Assembly (NCBI GenBank): GCA_036732565.1
Contig: DAINCF010000354.1
Location: forward strand, 1 to 7,535
Reading direction: 5' to 3'
Source: JAIVJN01 sp036732565
Lineage (GTDB): Bacteria > Acidobacteriota > Vicinamibacteria > Vicinamibacterales > UBA2999
Length of the DNA stretch: 7,535 bases
The notes under the pieces are model-generated. The model had not been told where the DNA came from. It saw only the letters and a list, made by a program, of their open reading frames with translations, and did not search any database. Position 1 is the stretch's first letter. Each line of letters starts with the position of its first letter. Shown piece after piece: positions 1 to 6,827 of this stretch. Position numbers and translations under genes: made by a program.

Positions 1-1100
1 ACACGGCCGGCGGTGCGTTCGCCGCCGCCGGCCTCGCGCCGGCGCGTCCCGACGCGCAGGTGCCCGCCATCAAGCTGCCTGAGCCGCCCGGCAAGCAGAT
101 CGGATTCGCGCTCGTCGGGCTTGGCACGCTCGCCATCAACCAGCTGCTGCCGGCGTTCGCGCAGTGCCGCCACGCGAAGCTCGTGGGACTCGTGAGCGGA
201 CGGCCGGAAAAGGCCACGCAGCTGGCCCAGCTGCACGGTGTCGATCCGAAGAACATCTACAGCTACGACAACTACGATCGCATGGCCGACAATCCAGCGA
301 TCGACGTCGTCTATGTCGTCCTGCCGAACAGCATGCACGCGGAGTACACGATTCGAGCGCTGAAGGCCGCGAAGCACGTGCTGTGCGAAAAGCCGATGGC
401 CAACACGCCGCAGGACTGCGAGGCGATGATCGCCGCGGCGAAAGCGGCGAATCGCAAGCTGATGGTCGGCTACCGCGTTCGCTACGAGCCGTACAACCAG
501 GCGCTCATTGCCTACGCGCGCGACACGGCCGAGGCTGGACCGACGCGCCTGATCCTGGCGGACGCCGGCTTCAACATCGGCGACCCCACGCAGTGGCGCC
601 TGCGCAAGCCGATGGCTGGGGGTGGATCGCTGATGGACATCGGCATCTACGCGCTCAACGCCGCACGCTACCTGTCAGGCGAAGAGCCTGTCGCGGTGAG
701 TGCCATGATGCACTCGACCCCGAACGACCAGCGGTTCGTCGAGGTCGAAGAGAACATCACGTTCCAGCTGCGGTTTCCGAGCGGCATCCTCGCCAACTGC
801 GGCTCCAGCTACGGTGGCGGCATCAACCGGCACCGGGTGGTCAAGCCGCGCGGAGCCGCGGAGCTCGAGCCGGCCTCGAGCTACACCGGCCTGCGTATGC
901 GCGTCTGGCGCGGCGGCGCGATCGAGGAGCGGGTGTTGCCACAGCGCAATCACTTCGCCGGCGAGATGGATCACTTCGCGGAATGCATCATCAACGACAC
1001 GGCCCCGTTGACACCCGGAGAAGAGGGCCTGAAGGACATGCGAGTGATCACGGCCATCTACGAGGCCGCGCGGTCGGGACGTACGGTCGTGCTGTCGTGA
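1..1100 (+). CDS. Glucose-fructose oxidoreductase-family (Gfo/Idh/MocA) enzyme, probably Tat-exported, 5' end outside window
   Basis: This is an NAD(P)-dependent sugar or polyol oxidoreductase. The frame is open from base 3 to the TGA at 1098-1100. A GTG at 60 could serve as a start, but the upstream codons read TAGGAFAAAGLAPARPDAQ, the typical hydrophobic and cleavage part of a Tat signal peptide, so the gene almost certainly begins before the window. Numbering from the GTG: the dinucleotide-binding glycine motif GLGTLA is at 20-25, the EKP motif with its catalytic lysine K111 at 110-112, and GGGSLMDIGIY at 187-197 carries the family's D193/Y197 pair. The C-terminal segment with PGEEGLKD is also typical. 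From memory the whole protein resembles Zymomonas glucose-fructose oxidoreductase, which folds with its cofactor in the cytoplasm and is then exported by Tat. The substrate is unknown; other periplasmic Gfo/Idh/MocA dehydrogenases are possible. It has no obvious functional link to the downstream operon and is separated from araC by 168 bp. Confidence 0.9.
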   Translation, partial: TAGGAFAAAGLAPARPDAQVPAIKLPEPPGKQIGFALVGLGTLAINQLLPAFAQCRHAKLVGLVSGRPEKATQLAQLHGVDPKNIYSYDNYDRMADNPAIDVVYVVLPNSMHAEYTIRALKAAKHVLCEKPMANTPQDCEAMIAAAKAANRKLMVGYRVRYEPYNQALIAYARDTAEAGPTRLILADAGFNIGDPTQWRLRKPMAGGGSLMDIGIYALNAARYLSGEEPVAVSAMMHSTPNDQRFVEVEENITFQLRFPSGILANCGSSYGGGINRHRVVKPRGAAELEPASSYTGLRMRVWRGGAIEERVLPQRNHFAGEMDHFAECIINDTAPLTPGEEGLKDMRVITAIYEAARSGRTVVLS

Positions 1101-1186
1101 GGTGACGAGGATCCGCTCACGGGGGCGACGCGATTGGCCCCGGAACCCCCACAGCCGTTGTGCGCTACCTCAGCTGCGGCTCAGGC

Positions 1187-1215
1187 TTGACGCGGGCGGC
1201 GATCGCTACGACACT
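1187..1215 (+). promoter_or_regulatory. Weak sigma70-like promoter candidate for the AraC gene
   Basis: TTGACG at 1187-1192 matches the -35 consensus at five of six positions. GACACT at 1210-1215 follows after 17 bp and keeps the A at position 2 and T at position 6 of a -10 box, but matches only three of six overall. A transcript from here would have a leader of roughly 45 nt before the ATG at 1269. Just upstream, 1168-1185 forms an imperfect inverted repeat (CCT-c-AGC facing GCT-c-AGG) that could be an operator. Nothing else is recognisable in the 168-bp gap. The match is weak and may be chance. Confidence 0.2.
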
Positions 1216-1268
1216 TCAACCTGATATGGGCCGTGTGGGGGCTCGCCGACGCGGCTCGGGGTGCATCG

Positions 1269-2090
1269 ATGGGCGCGGTCTCAGGCACGTTCTCCGGGAC
1301 GGAGATAGCGCGGCGTCACGTGGCCGGGTTGCACGTGGTCGAGAGTCTCCATCCACCCGACCAGCGCATTCCGTGGCACTCGCACGAGTGGCCCTATGTG
1401 ACGTTCGTTCTCCGCGGCGCCTACACCGAGCAGTGTCCGGGCTGCACCTTCGACATCGGCGAGGGCGACGTCGTGCTGCACGGCGCGGGCGAGTCACATG
1501 CCGATCGCATACACACGATTGACAGTCACCTGCTGAACCTCGAGTTCTCGCAACCCTGGCTCGATCGCGTCGATGCCTGCGGCGGCCGCCTCGATGCGCG
1601 CGTCACGACCAATGGCGGCTACCTGCTGCAACTCGGCGGGCGCCTGCGCCGGGAGTTGTGGCGCGACGATCCGCTCGCCGCGCTGTGCATCGAGGCGATC
1701 GCCCTCGAGCTCGTCGCCGACGTCTCGCGGTCGCGGATGCCGGGGCCCGATCGTCCCCACTGGCTCGAGCGCGTGCTCGAGTACCTGCAGATGAACTTCC
1801 GTGAGGCCCTCACGCTGGCGCAGGTGGCCGAGGCGGCCGACGTGCATCCGGTTCACCTGGCGCGCGACTTCCGCCGCCGGCAGGGGGTGACCGTCGGCGA
1901 TCACATCCGCAAGCTCCGCATCGGATGGGCATGCCGCGAGCTGATCACCACCGACCGGCCGATCGTCGAGATCGCCTTGCACGCCGGCTTCTGCGATCAC
2001 AGCCACATGACCCGCGTCTTCCGCCGCCAGGCTGGCCTGACCCCGACCGAGTTCCGCGCCCAGCGTCGTCGTCCGGCCGCCAGGCGCTAA
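1269..2090 (+). CDS. AraC-family transcriptional regulator with N-terminal cupin sensor
   Basis: Predicted 273-aa cytoplasmic DNA-binding regulator. The N-terminal half is cupin-like: HSH at residues 37-39, then the strand VTFVLRG, and a second motif ending GAGESH with H77. H37, H39 and H77 occupy the usual cupin metal or ligand positions, though the canonical glutamate of cupin motif 1 is not evident. A CPGC motif at 56-59 sits between the two cupin motifs. The C-terminal third, about 165-268, is the AraC DNA-binding domain: the first helix-turn-helix is at about 182-203 (LTLAQVAEAADVHPVHLAR) and the second at about 231-253, ending in the family pattern AGFCDHSHMTRVFRRQAGLTPTEF. I chose the ATG at 1269 because GGGGTG at 1258-1263 gives 5-nt spacing; an in-frame GTG at 1233 would add 12 residues that look unlike a domain start. 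It lies 148 bp upstream of the receptor gene on the same strand, so it may control that operon. The inducer is unknown. Confidence 0.93.
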   Translation: MGAVSGTFSGTEIARRHVAGLHVVESLHPPDQRIPWHSHEWPYVTFVLRGAYTEQCPGCTFDIGEGDVVLHGAGESHADRIHTIDSHLLNLEFSQPWLDRVDACGGRLDARVTTNGGYLLQLGGRLRRELWRDDPLAALCIEAIALELVADVSRSRMPGPDRPHWLERVLEYLQMNFREALTLAQVAEAADVHPVHLARDFRRRQGVTVGDHIRKLRIGWACRELITTDRPIVEIALHAGFCDHSHMTRVFRRQAGLTPTEFRAQRRRPAARR

Positions 2091-2093
2091 TCC

Positions 2094-2105
2094 GATCCCA
2101 GGATC
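2094..2105. promoter_or_regulatory. Small palindrome upstream of the receptor promoter, possible operator
   Basis: GATCC CA GGATC is a 5-bp perfect inverted repeat with a 2-bp centre. It starts 3 bases after the AraC stop codon and ends 12 bp before the candidate -35 box at 2118. The 2-base centre is too short for an RNA loop, so any role would be as a protein-binding DNA site. AraC proteins usually bind direct repeats, so this may serve another regulator or be chance. Confidence 0.2.
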
Positions 2106-2117
2106 TCGGGTGCGTGC

Positions 2118-2147
2118 TAGACAGCATCGCTCCCCTGGCGCTCTAAT
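2118..2147 (+). promoter_or_regulatory. Candidate sigma70-type promoter of the receptor-amidohydrolase-amidase operon
   Basis: TAGACA at 2118-2123 matches TTGACA at five of six positions. After 18 bp, TCTAAT at 2142-2147 matches TATAAT at five of six. This is the best promoter-like pair in the intergenic gap and one of few A/T-rich spots there. The start of transcription would be near 2154, giving a leader of about 85 nt before the receptor ATG at 2239. Its position inside the extended reading frame is a further reason to reject any receptor start upstream of 2239. Promoter consensus in this lineage is assumed to be sigma70-like. Confidence 0.45.
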
Positions 2148-2182
2148 TCCCGCGCGGATAGCAGTGTCGGGCTTTCGCGCGT

Positions 2183-2199
2183 CGGCCGCGGGACGGCCG
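2183..2199 (+). repeat. GC-rich inverted repeat (hairpin) in the predicted receptor leader
   Basis: Two copies of the self-complementary hexamer CGGCCG (2183-2188 and 2194-2199) are separated by CGGGA, so the RNA could form a 6-bp, all-G/C stem with a 5-nt loop. It lies about 40 nt before the receptor start codon and inside the predicted 5' leader. No T-run follows, so it is not an intrinsic terminator. It may influence translation or mRNA stability, or simply reflect high GC content. Confidence 0.25.
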
Positions 2200-2224
2200 C
2201 ATCGTCGTTCCTCATTCATCGGAA

Positions 2225-2230
2225 GAAAGG
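2225..2230 (+). promoter_or_regulatory. Ribosome binding site setting the receptor start
   Basis: GAAAGG ends 8 nt before the ATG at 2239 and sits in a purine-rich stretch (2221-2236). Together with the signal peptide that begins immediately at this ATG, it identifies 2239 as the start rather than any in-frame codon further upstream. Confidence 0.6.
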
Positions 2231-2238
2231 CGGAAATC

Positions 2239-5200
2239 ATGAGGGTGAAGCGTGTGCGTGGGAGGACGTGCGCCGCCAGCATGCTCCTCGTGCTGCTGCT
2301 CGACACGGTCGCATTCGGCCAGGCGAACACGGGCTCGATCGTCGGGACGGTACACGATGGCAGCGGCGGCGTGCTGCCGGCCGTGACCATCACGATCCGC
2401 AACGAGGGCACCAACGCGAGCCGCACGGTGATCTCGACGGCCAGCGGTGACTACAGCGCGCCGCTGCTGCCGCCCGGCAGCTACGAGATCGTCGCGGAGC
2501 TCGACGGCTTCGAGAAAGCCGTGTTCAGCAAGGTGCAGGTGCAGGTCAATCAGACCGTCCGCATGAACGTCGCCCTGGGAGTCGCCGCCTTGGCCGAGAC
2601 GGTCAGCGTCGTCGCCGAGACGCCGCTCATCCAGACCGACACGTCGTCGCTCGGACAGGTGGTCGGGGAAGTGCAGATCCAGAACCTGCCGCTCAACGAG
2701 CGGAATTTCGTCAACTTCGCCTACCTCGCGCCCGGCGTGCAGATCGATGCGGAGAACTCGCTGGTGTCGAGCCAGGGCCTGGCGCTCAGCGCCAACGGCG
2801 CGCGGCAGATCTCCAACAACTTCCTGCTCAACGGCATCGACAACAACGACCTGGTGATCAACCAGTACAGCGCGGTGCCCTCGGTCGAGGCGATTCAGGA
2901 GTTCAAGGTCCAGACCGGCACCTACTCGGCTGAGTACGGACGCAGCTCGGGCGCGCAGATCAACGTCGTGCTCAAGAGCGGGTCGAACGCCTTCCACGGC
3001 AGCGGGTTCGAGTACCTGCGCAACAAGCGGTTCGACTCCAAGAACGCGTTCGACCTGCCCGACTGCGGTTCTGGCGTGACCGGCGCATGCGGCGAGATCC
3101 CCGAGCTCAACCGCCATCAGTTCGGTTTCTCCCTTGGCGGTCCGGTCAAGAGCAACCAGACATTCTTCTTCACCGCTTTCGAGTACCTGCGGCTGCGGCA
3201 GGCCGATACGCGGTTCGCGACCGTACCGTCGCTGCAGCAGAAGGCCGAAGCGCTCGCCGCGGTGCCGGCCGCCCAGCGCAGCGTCCCGGGGTTGAACATC
3301 TTCAATCTCTACCCGGATGCCAACGTCGGCGATCCGCAGACGTCGAACAGGTACCTGTCGGCACCGGTGATCAAGCAGCGCGTCCCCGCGTTCGTCGGCA
3401 AGATCGATCACATCCTCGGCGACAACGACAACATCTCCGTGCACTACGTCATGAGCCGCGGGCACAAGGAGAACCCGTTCGATCCGCTGTCCCCGTACAC
3501 GCAGCTTCCCGGCTACGGAACGACGGTGACCACCAACGGCCAGAACGGCGGCGGGAGCTGGAACCACGTCTTCAACACCCGCATCCTGAACGAGTTCCGT
3601 GCCGGGTTCAACGGCGAGGACGGTGTGTTCCTGCAGAGCGACAAGACCGACCACAACACGCGTCTCGGCTTTCCGACAGTGCTGACCGATCCGATCGACC
3701 TGGGGTTCCCGAACGTCGCCGTCACCGGCTTCGACGGCATCGGCCAGCCGACCAACACGCCGCAGGATCACCCGACCTACACCCTCCATCTGATGAACAA
3801 CTTCGCGTGGAATCCGGAGTTCAACAGCGGCCGGCACCAGTTCCGGGTGGGCGGCGAGTTCCGCCGGTACTTCTACAAGCTGCTGTTCGACACCAGCGCC
3901 CGCGGCATCTGGAACTTCAACGGCAACCTGGGCGTCTCGCCGCTCGTGCAGCTGCTGCGCGGAACCCCTTCGACGGCGCAGAAAGTGGACGTCGGCGTGA
4001 ACATGAACCTGTACCAGAACTCGTACGGGCTCTATCTGCAGGACGACTACCGTCTGACCGATCGGATCACGGTGAACCTCGGGCTGCGCTACGAGGTCAA
4101 CGTGCCGGTCACCGAAGGGAAGAACGAGCTGAGCGTGCCGGACCTAACTTCGGAGTCGGCGAGCTGCACGCCCAAGCCAGGCTGCCTCTATATCCCCGCC
4201 GGTACGCGCGGTCTACCAGACGCAACCTATAACTCCGATCTGAATAACATCGCCCCGCGGGTCGGCTTCGCATGGCGGCCCACGGCGTCCGAGAATTTCG
4301 TGATCCGATCGGGCTACGGGATCTACTACGACCAGACGCTGCTCAACGCGCACCTGAACGCGCGCCTCAACCCGCCGTTCCGCATCACGCAGCTCATTAC
4401 CAATCCCGGGACCGCCAGCATCAACACGATCTTCAACGAGTCACCGGCGCAGACGCCGCCGGGCGGATCGTTCATGCTGTTGAACTACAAGGATCCGTAC
4501 CAGCATCAGTGGAACGTCGGCACGCAGTTCACGCCGCTGCCGCGCGTCCTGCTCGACATCGCCTACGTTGGCACGCGCGGTAAGCAGCTGGCGCGCTTCC
4601 ATCGGATCAACCAGCCGTCGCCGGGCCAGCCGGTGCCGTTCCCGCAGTTCCAGCCGACGCTGCAGGTCATCGACAACACGGCCGAGAGCAAGTACGACGC
4701 GCTGCAGCTCAAGGTGGAGAAGCGCGGCGTGCGCGATCTGAACATCGTCAGCTCCTACACGTGGTCGCGCTGTCTCGACAACGGGTCGTTCTTCGGATCG
4801 GGCACCTCGGGCGGCACGGTCGCACAGGATCCGCGCGACCTCGAGGCCGAGTGGGGAGACTGCCAGTACAACACCGACCACCGGTTCGTCACGAACGTGG
4901 TGTACCGGATACCGGTGGGCGCGGGCCGCGCGCACCTGACGAGCGGCGTGCTGAGCGCCATCCTCGGGAACTGGGACGTGAGCGGCATCCTCACGGTCCA
5001 GAGCGGGCATCCGTTCACCGTCAGCCGCGGCGTCCCGCAGAGCGGCACCGTGCCCACCGGCGGGTCCGACCGGCCCGACCTCGTCGGCGATCCGTTCGTG
5101 GCCGGCCCGGTTGCGGCCAATCCCACGTGCGTCGCGCCGACCGAGATTCACACCGTACTGAACTGGTTCAACCCGTGCGCGTTCATGGCGGCGCCCGGCC

Positions 5201-5451
5201 GGTTCGGCAACAACCCGCGCGGCAATCTCGACGGACCACGCTTCGACAACTTCGATCTGTCGCTGCTGCGGGAGATCCCGTTCAGCGATTCGCAGCGGCT
5301 GCGCCTCGAGCTCCAGATCTTCAACGTGTTCAACCAGGCGCACTACAACCTCCCGATCGGTAACTTCGATTCGCGGAGCTTCTCGCAGATTCTGCAGGCC
5401 AACGTGGGGTCTCCGCGCCAGATGCAGATCGGTATCAAGTACATCTTCTGA
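2239..5451 (+). CDS. TonB-dependent outer-membrane receptor, Oar-like, with carboxypeptidase-regulatory-like N-terminal domain
   Basis: Predicted 1070-aa outer-membrane transporter powered by TonB/ExbBD. A Sec signal peptide (basic start, hydrophobic core 12-24) is probably cleaved around residues 27-29 (AFGQA). Residues about 31-115 form a carboxypeptidase-regulatory-like beta-sandwich (start GSIVGTVHDGSGGVLPA). ETVSVVAE at 120-127 resembles a TonB box. The plug spans about 128-250, including NNFLLNGIDNNDL and YSAEYGRSSGAQINVV. The rest is a beta-barrel, with strand-like segments such as YGLYLQDDYRL (about 596) and LELQIFNVFNQ (about 1025), ending in MQIGIKYIF with the terminal aromatic residue typical of outer-membrane barrels. 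Length and layout match the Oar-like receptors abundant in Acidobacteriota. The mature protein has exactly eight cysteines, in four local pairs (276/284, 643/649, 845/875, 964/980). The amidohydrolase follows after 10 bp. The substrate is unknown; neighbouring hydrolases suggest an amide- or peptide-like compound. Confidence 0.95.
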   Translation: MRVKRVRGRTCAASMLLVLLLDTVAFGQANTGSIVGTVHDGSGGVLPAVTITIRNEGTNASRTVISTASGDYSAPLLPPGSYEIVAELDGFEKAVFSKVQVQVNQTVRMNVALGVAALAETVSVVAETPLIQTDTSSLGQVVGEVQIQNLPLNERNFVNFAYLAPGVQIDAENSLVSSQGLALSANGARQISNNFLLNGIDNNDLVINQYSAVPSVEAIQEFKVQTGTYSAEYGRSSGAQINVVLKSGSNAFHGSGFEYLRNKRFDSKNAFDLPDCGSGVTGACGEIPELNRHQFGFSLGGPVKSNQTFFFTAFEYLRLRQADTRFATVPSLQQKAEALAAVPAAQRSVPGLNIFNLYPDANVGDPQTSNRYLSAPVIKQRVPAFVGKIDHILGDNDNISVHYVMSRGHKENPFDPLSPYTQLPGYGTTVTTNGQNGGGSWNHVFNTRILNEFRAGFNGEDGVFLQSDKTDHNTRLGFPTVLTDPIDLGFPNVAVTGFDGIGQPTNTPQDHPTYTLHLMNNFAWNPEFNSGRHQFRVGGEFRRYFYKLLFDTSARGIWNFNGNLGVSPLVQLLRGTPSTAQKVDVGVNMNLYQNSYGLYLQDDYRLTDRITVNLGLRYEVNVPVTEGKNELSVPDLTSESASCTPKPGCLYIPAGTRGLPDATYNSDLNNIAPRVGFAWRPTASENFVIRSGYGIYYDQTLLNAHLNARLNPPFRITQLITNPGTASINTIFNESPAQTPPGGSFMLLNYKDPYQHQWNVGTQFTPLPRVLLDIAYVGTRGKQLARFHRINQPSPGQPVPFPQFQPTLQVIDNTAESKYDALQLKVEKRGVRDLNIVSSYTWSRCLDNGSFFGSGTSGGTVAQDPRDLEAEWGDCQYNTDHRFVTNVVYRIPVGAGRAHLTSGVLSAILGNWDVSGILTVQSGHPFTVSRGVPQSGTVPTGGSDRPDLVGDPFVAGPVAANPTCVAPTEIHTVLNWFNPCAFMAAPGRFGNNPRGNLDGPRFDNFDLSLLREIPFSDSQRLRLELQIFNVFNQAHYNLPIGNFDSRSFSQILQANVGSPRQMQIGIKYIF

Positions 5452-5457
5452 GGGAGG
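5452..5457 (+). promoter_or_regulatory. Strong ribosome binding site for the amidohydrolase
   Basis: GGGAGG begins directly after the receptor TGA (5449-5451) and lies 4 nt before the ATG at 5462 and 10 nt before a second in-frame ATG at 5468, so either could be used. The tight packing of stop, ribosome site and next start is strong evidence of co-transcription and possibly of translational coupling. Confidence 0.7.
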
Positions 5458-5461
5458 CCAC

Positions 5462-6814
5462 ATGCCGATGACTCGTCACGTCGCTCTGAGCTTCGCGCTG
5501 CTGCTGGCCTGCGCCTGGCTTGGGGCCACCAGCGCACCACACGCGCAGGCGCCGGCGCCCGCCGCGGCAACGGTGCTCCGGTTCGGGAGCCTCTGGGACG
5601 GCACCAAGGTCACACGCAACGCCGTCGTCGTGATCGAGGGCGACGTCGTGAAGTCCGTCGGCACCGGCACCGCCGCTCCCGCGAACGCGAAGGTGATCGA
5701 TCTGTCGCGCTACTACGGCATCCCCGGCATGGTCGACGCGCACACGCACATCACCTACTGGGCCGAGGCGACGCCTCGGCCCGGTGTGCGCCCGACGCAG
5801 GCCAGCGCGGCGATGCCCACGGCCGTCCGCGTGTTCATGGCGCAAGAGAACGCGCGCAAGTCGCTCGAAGCGGGCTTCACCACGGTGCGCGATCTCGGCG
5901 CGCAGGAGTACGCGGATCTGGCGATGCGCGACCTGGTGAACCGCGGCGCGATGCTCGGGCCGCGGATCTTCGGCGCCGGGTACGGCCTGCACGTGTCCAA
6001 TCGGGCGCCGCGGCCGGGAGAGATCCTGGTGCCCACCGGCGGCGAAGCCAACGGGCCCGCCGACGTGATGAAGGCCGTCCGCGAGCAGATCGCCGCAGGC
6101 GCCGACGTGATCAAGATGTTCGGCTCGGTGGGCGGCTTCGACAACGTCAACACCAACCAGACGTTCGGTTACGAGGAGATGAAAGCGGCCGTGGACACCG
6201 CACACGCCTACGGCAAGAAGATCGCCATTCATTCCTACGGGGCAAGCGGCGCACGTGACGCGGCCCGCGCCGCCCCCGACTCGATCGAGCATGCCGTGGA
6301 TATCGACGATGCGACGTTGAAAGAGATGGCGACGAAGGGCGTCGTCTACGTTCCGACCATCGGTCACAACCAGAGTTACTGGGAACACGCGGACTGGTAC
6401 GGCTTCGCGCCGGGCTATGCCGAGAAGTTTGCCGACTACATCGGGCGGAACAAGGAGACGTTGCGCCGGGCGATCAAGGCGGGCGTGAAGATCGGGATGG
6501 GGTCCGATGCCGTGTTCGTCAACTGGGGAGAGAACGCGCGCGATCTGCCCACGTACGTCGAGTGCGGCATGACCGCCGAGCAGGCGCTCGCGACGACGAC
6601 GACCATCAACGCGACGCTCGTGCCCACCGGCGAGCGCCTCGGTGCGATCGCTCCCGGCAAGTACGCTGATATCGTGGCGCTCGATGGCGACCCGATGGCC
6701 GACATCTCGGTCGTTGTCAAGGGCGTGCGCTGGGTCATGAAGGGCGGACAGGTGGTCGTCGATCGCGTGCAGCCCCCCGCATCGACCGCGACGCCGTCCA
6801 AACCACGCCAGTAG
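5462..6814 (+). CDS. Exported metal-dependent amidohydrolase (imidazolonepropionase/Xaa-Pro dipeptidase-like)
   Basis: Predicted 450-aa binuclear metal hydrolase of the amidohydrolase superfamily, likely cleaving a C-N bond in a dipeptide-, cyclic amide- or related substrate. All expected ligands are visible: HTH at 94-96 (DAHTHI), the bridging lysine K218 (ADVIKMFG), H257 (IAIHSYG), H277 (SIEHAVD) and catalytic D349 (GMGSDA). The C-terminal composite-domain motif GAIAPGKYADIVALDGDPMAD (394-414) is also typical, preceded by an unusual four-threonine run at 378-381. Length is normal for the family. An N-terminal signal sequence ends near residue 30 (HAQA before a Pro/Ala-rich linker). LLAC at 14-17 could instead be a lipobox with C17 as lipidated cysteine, so periplasmic and lipoprotein forms are both possible. 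It starts 10 bp after the receptor and ends 13 bp before the amidase, so it is probably the middle gene of one operon. The tail after about 438 is Pro/Ser/Thr-rich and probably disordered. Substrate is not predictable from sequence alone. Confidence 0.94.
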   Translation: MPMTRHVALSFALLLACAWLGATSAPHAQAPAPAAATVLRFGSLWDGTKVTRNAVVVIEGDVVKSVGTGTAAPANAKVIDLSRYYGIPGMVDAHTHITYWAEATPRPGVRPTQASAAMPTAVRVFMAQENARKSLEAGFTTVRDLGAQEYADLAMRDLVNRGAMLGPRIFGAGYGLHVSNRAPRPGEILVPTGGEANGPADVMKAVREQIAAGADVIKMFGSVGGFDNVNTNQTFGYEEMKAAVDTAHAYGKKIAIHSYGASGARDAARAAPDSIEHAVDIDDATLKEMATKGVVYVPTIGHNQSYWEHADWYGFAPGYAEKFADYIGRNKETLRRAIKAGVKIGMGSDAVFVNWGENARDLPTYVECGMTAEQALATTTTINATLVPTGERLGAIAPGKYADIVALDGDPMADISVVVKGVRWVMKGGQVVVDRVQPPASTATPSKPRQ

Positions 6815-6827
6815 CTCCGGGTCTCCG

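Noticed and set aside
1122..1141. Possible intrinsic terminator after the oxidoreductase (GGGGC facing GCCCC)
   Set aside because: Only a 5-bp stem with a 10-nt loop and no following T-run; not enough to call a terminator.
2110..2238. Upstream extension of the receptor reading frame by 43 residues
   Set aside because: It would place Arg/Ser-rich residues before the signal peptide and cover the promoter candidate. The ribosome site and signal sequence both support ATG 2239.
1494..2426. 310-aa open frame on the minus strand across the AraC gene and receptor start
   Set aside because: It spans two + strand genes and their control region, and its composition fits an antisense shadow.
2212..3837. 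541-aa open frame on the minus strand opposite the receptor
   Set aside because: It lies wholly against a convincing receptor gene with clear domains. Its translation is an Arg/Val/Glu/Asp/Leu-rich mix with no recognisable motif, as expected for an antisense shadow in high-GC DNA.
3087..4232. 381-aa frame on the + strand inside the receptor
   Set aside because: Arg/Pro/Ala/Gln-rich shifted-frame translation with no domain; the receptor frame is intact through this region, so it is not a frameshift signal either.
4441..5463. 340-aa open frame on the minus strand opposite the receptor C-terminus
   Set aside because: Shadow of the receptor barrel coding sequence, with no motif and biased composition.
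6591..6604. Short GAC/ACG trinucleotide repeat in the amidohydrolase gene
   Set aside because: Only about four units, in frame, encoding four threonines in a helix-forming region; too short to suggest slippage-based switching.
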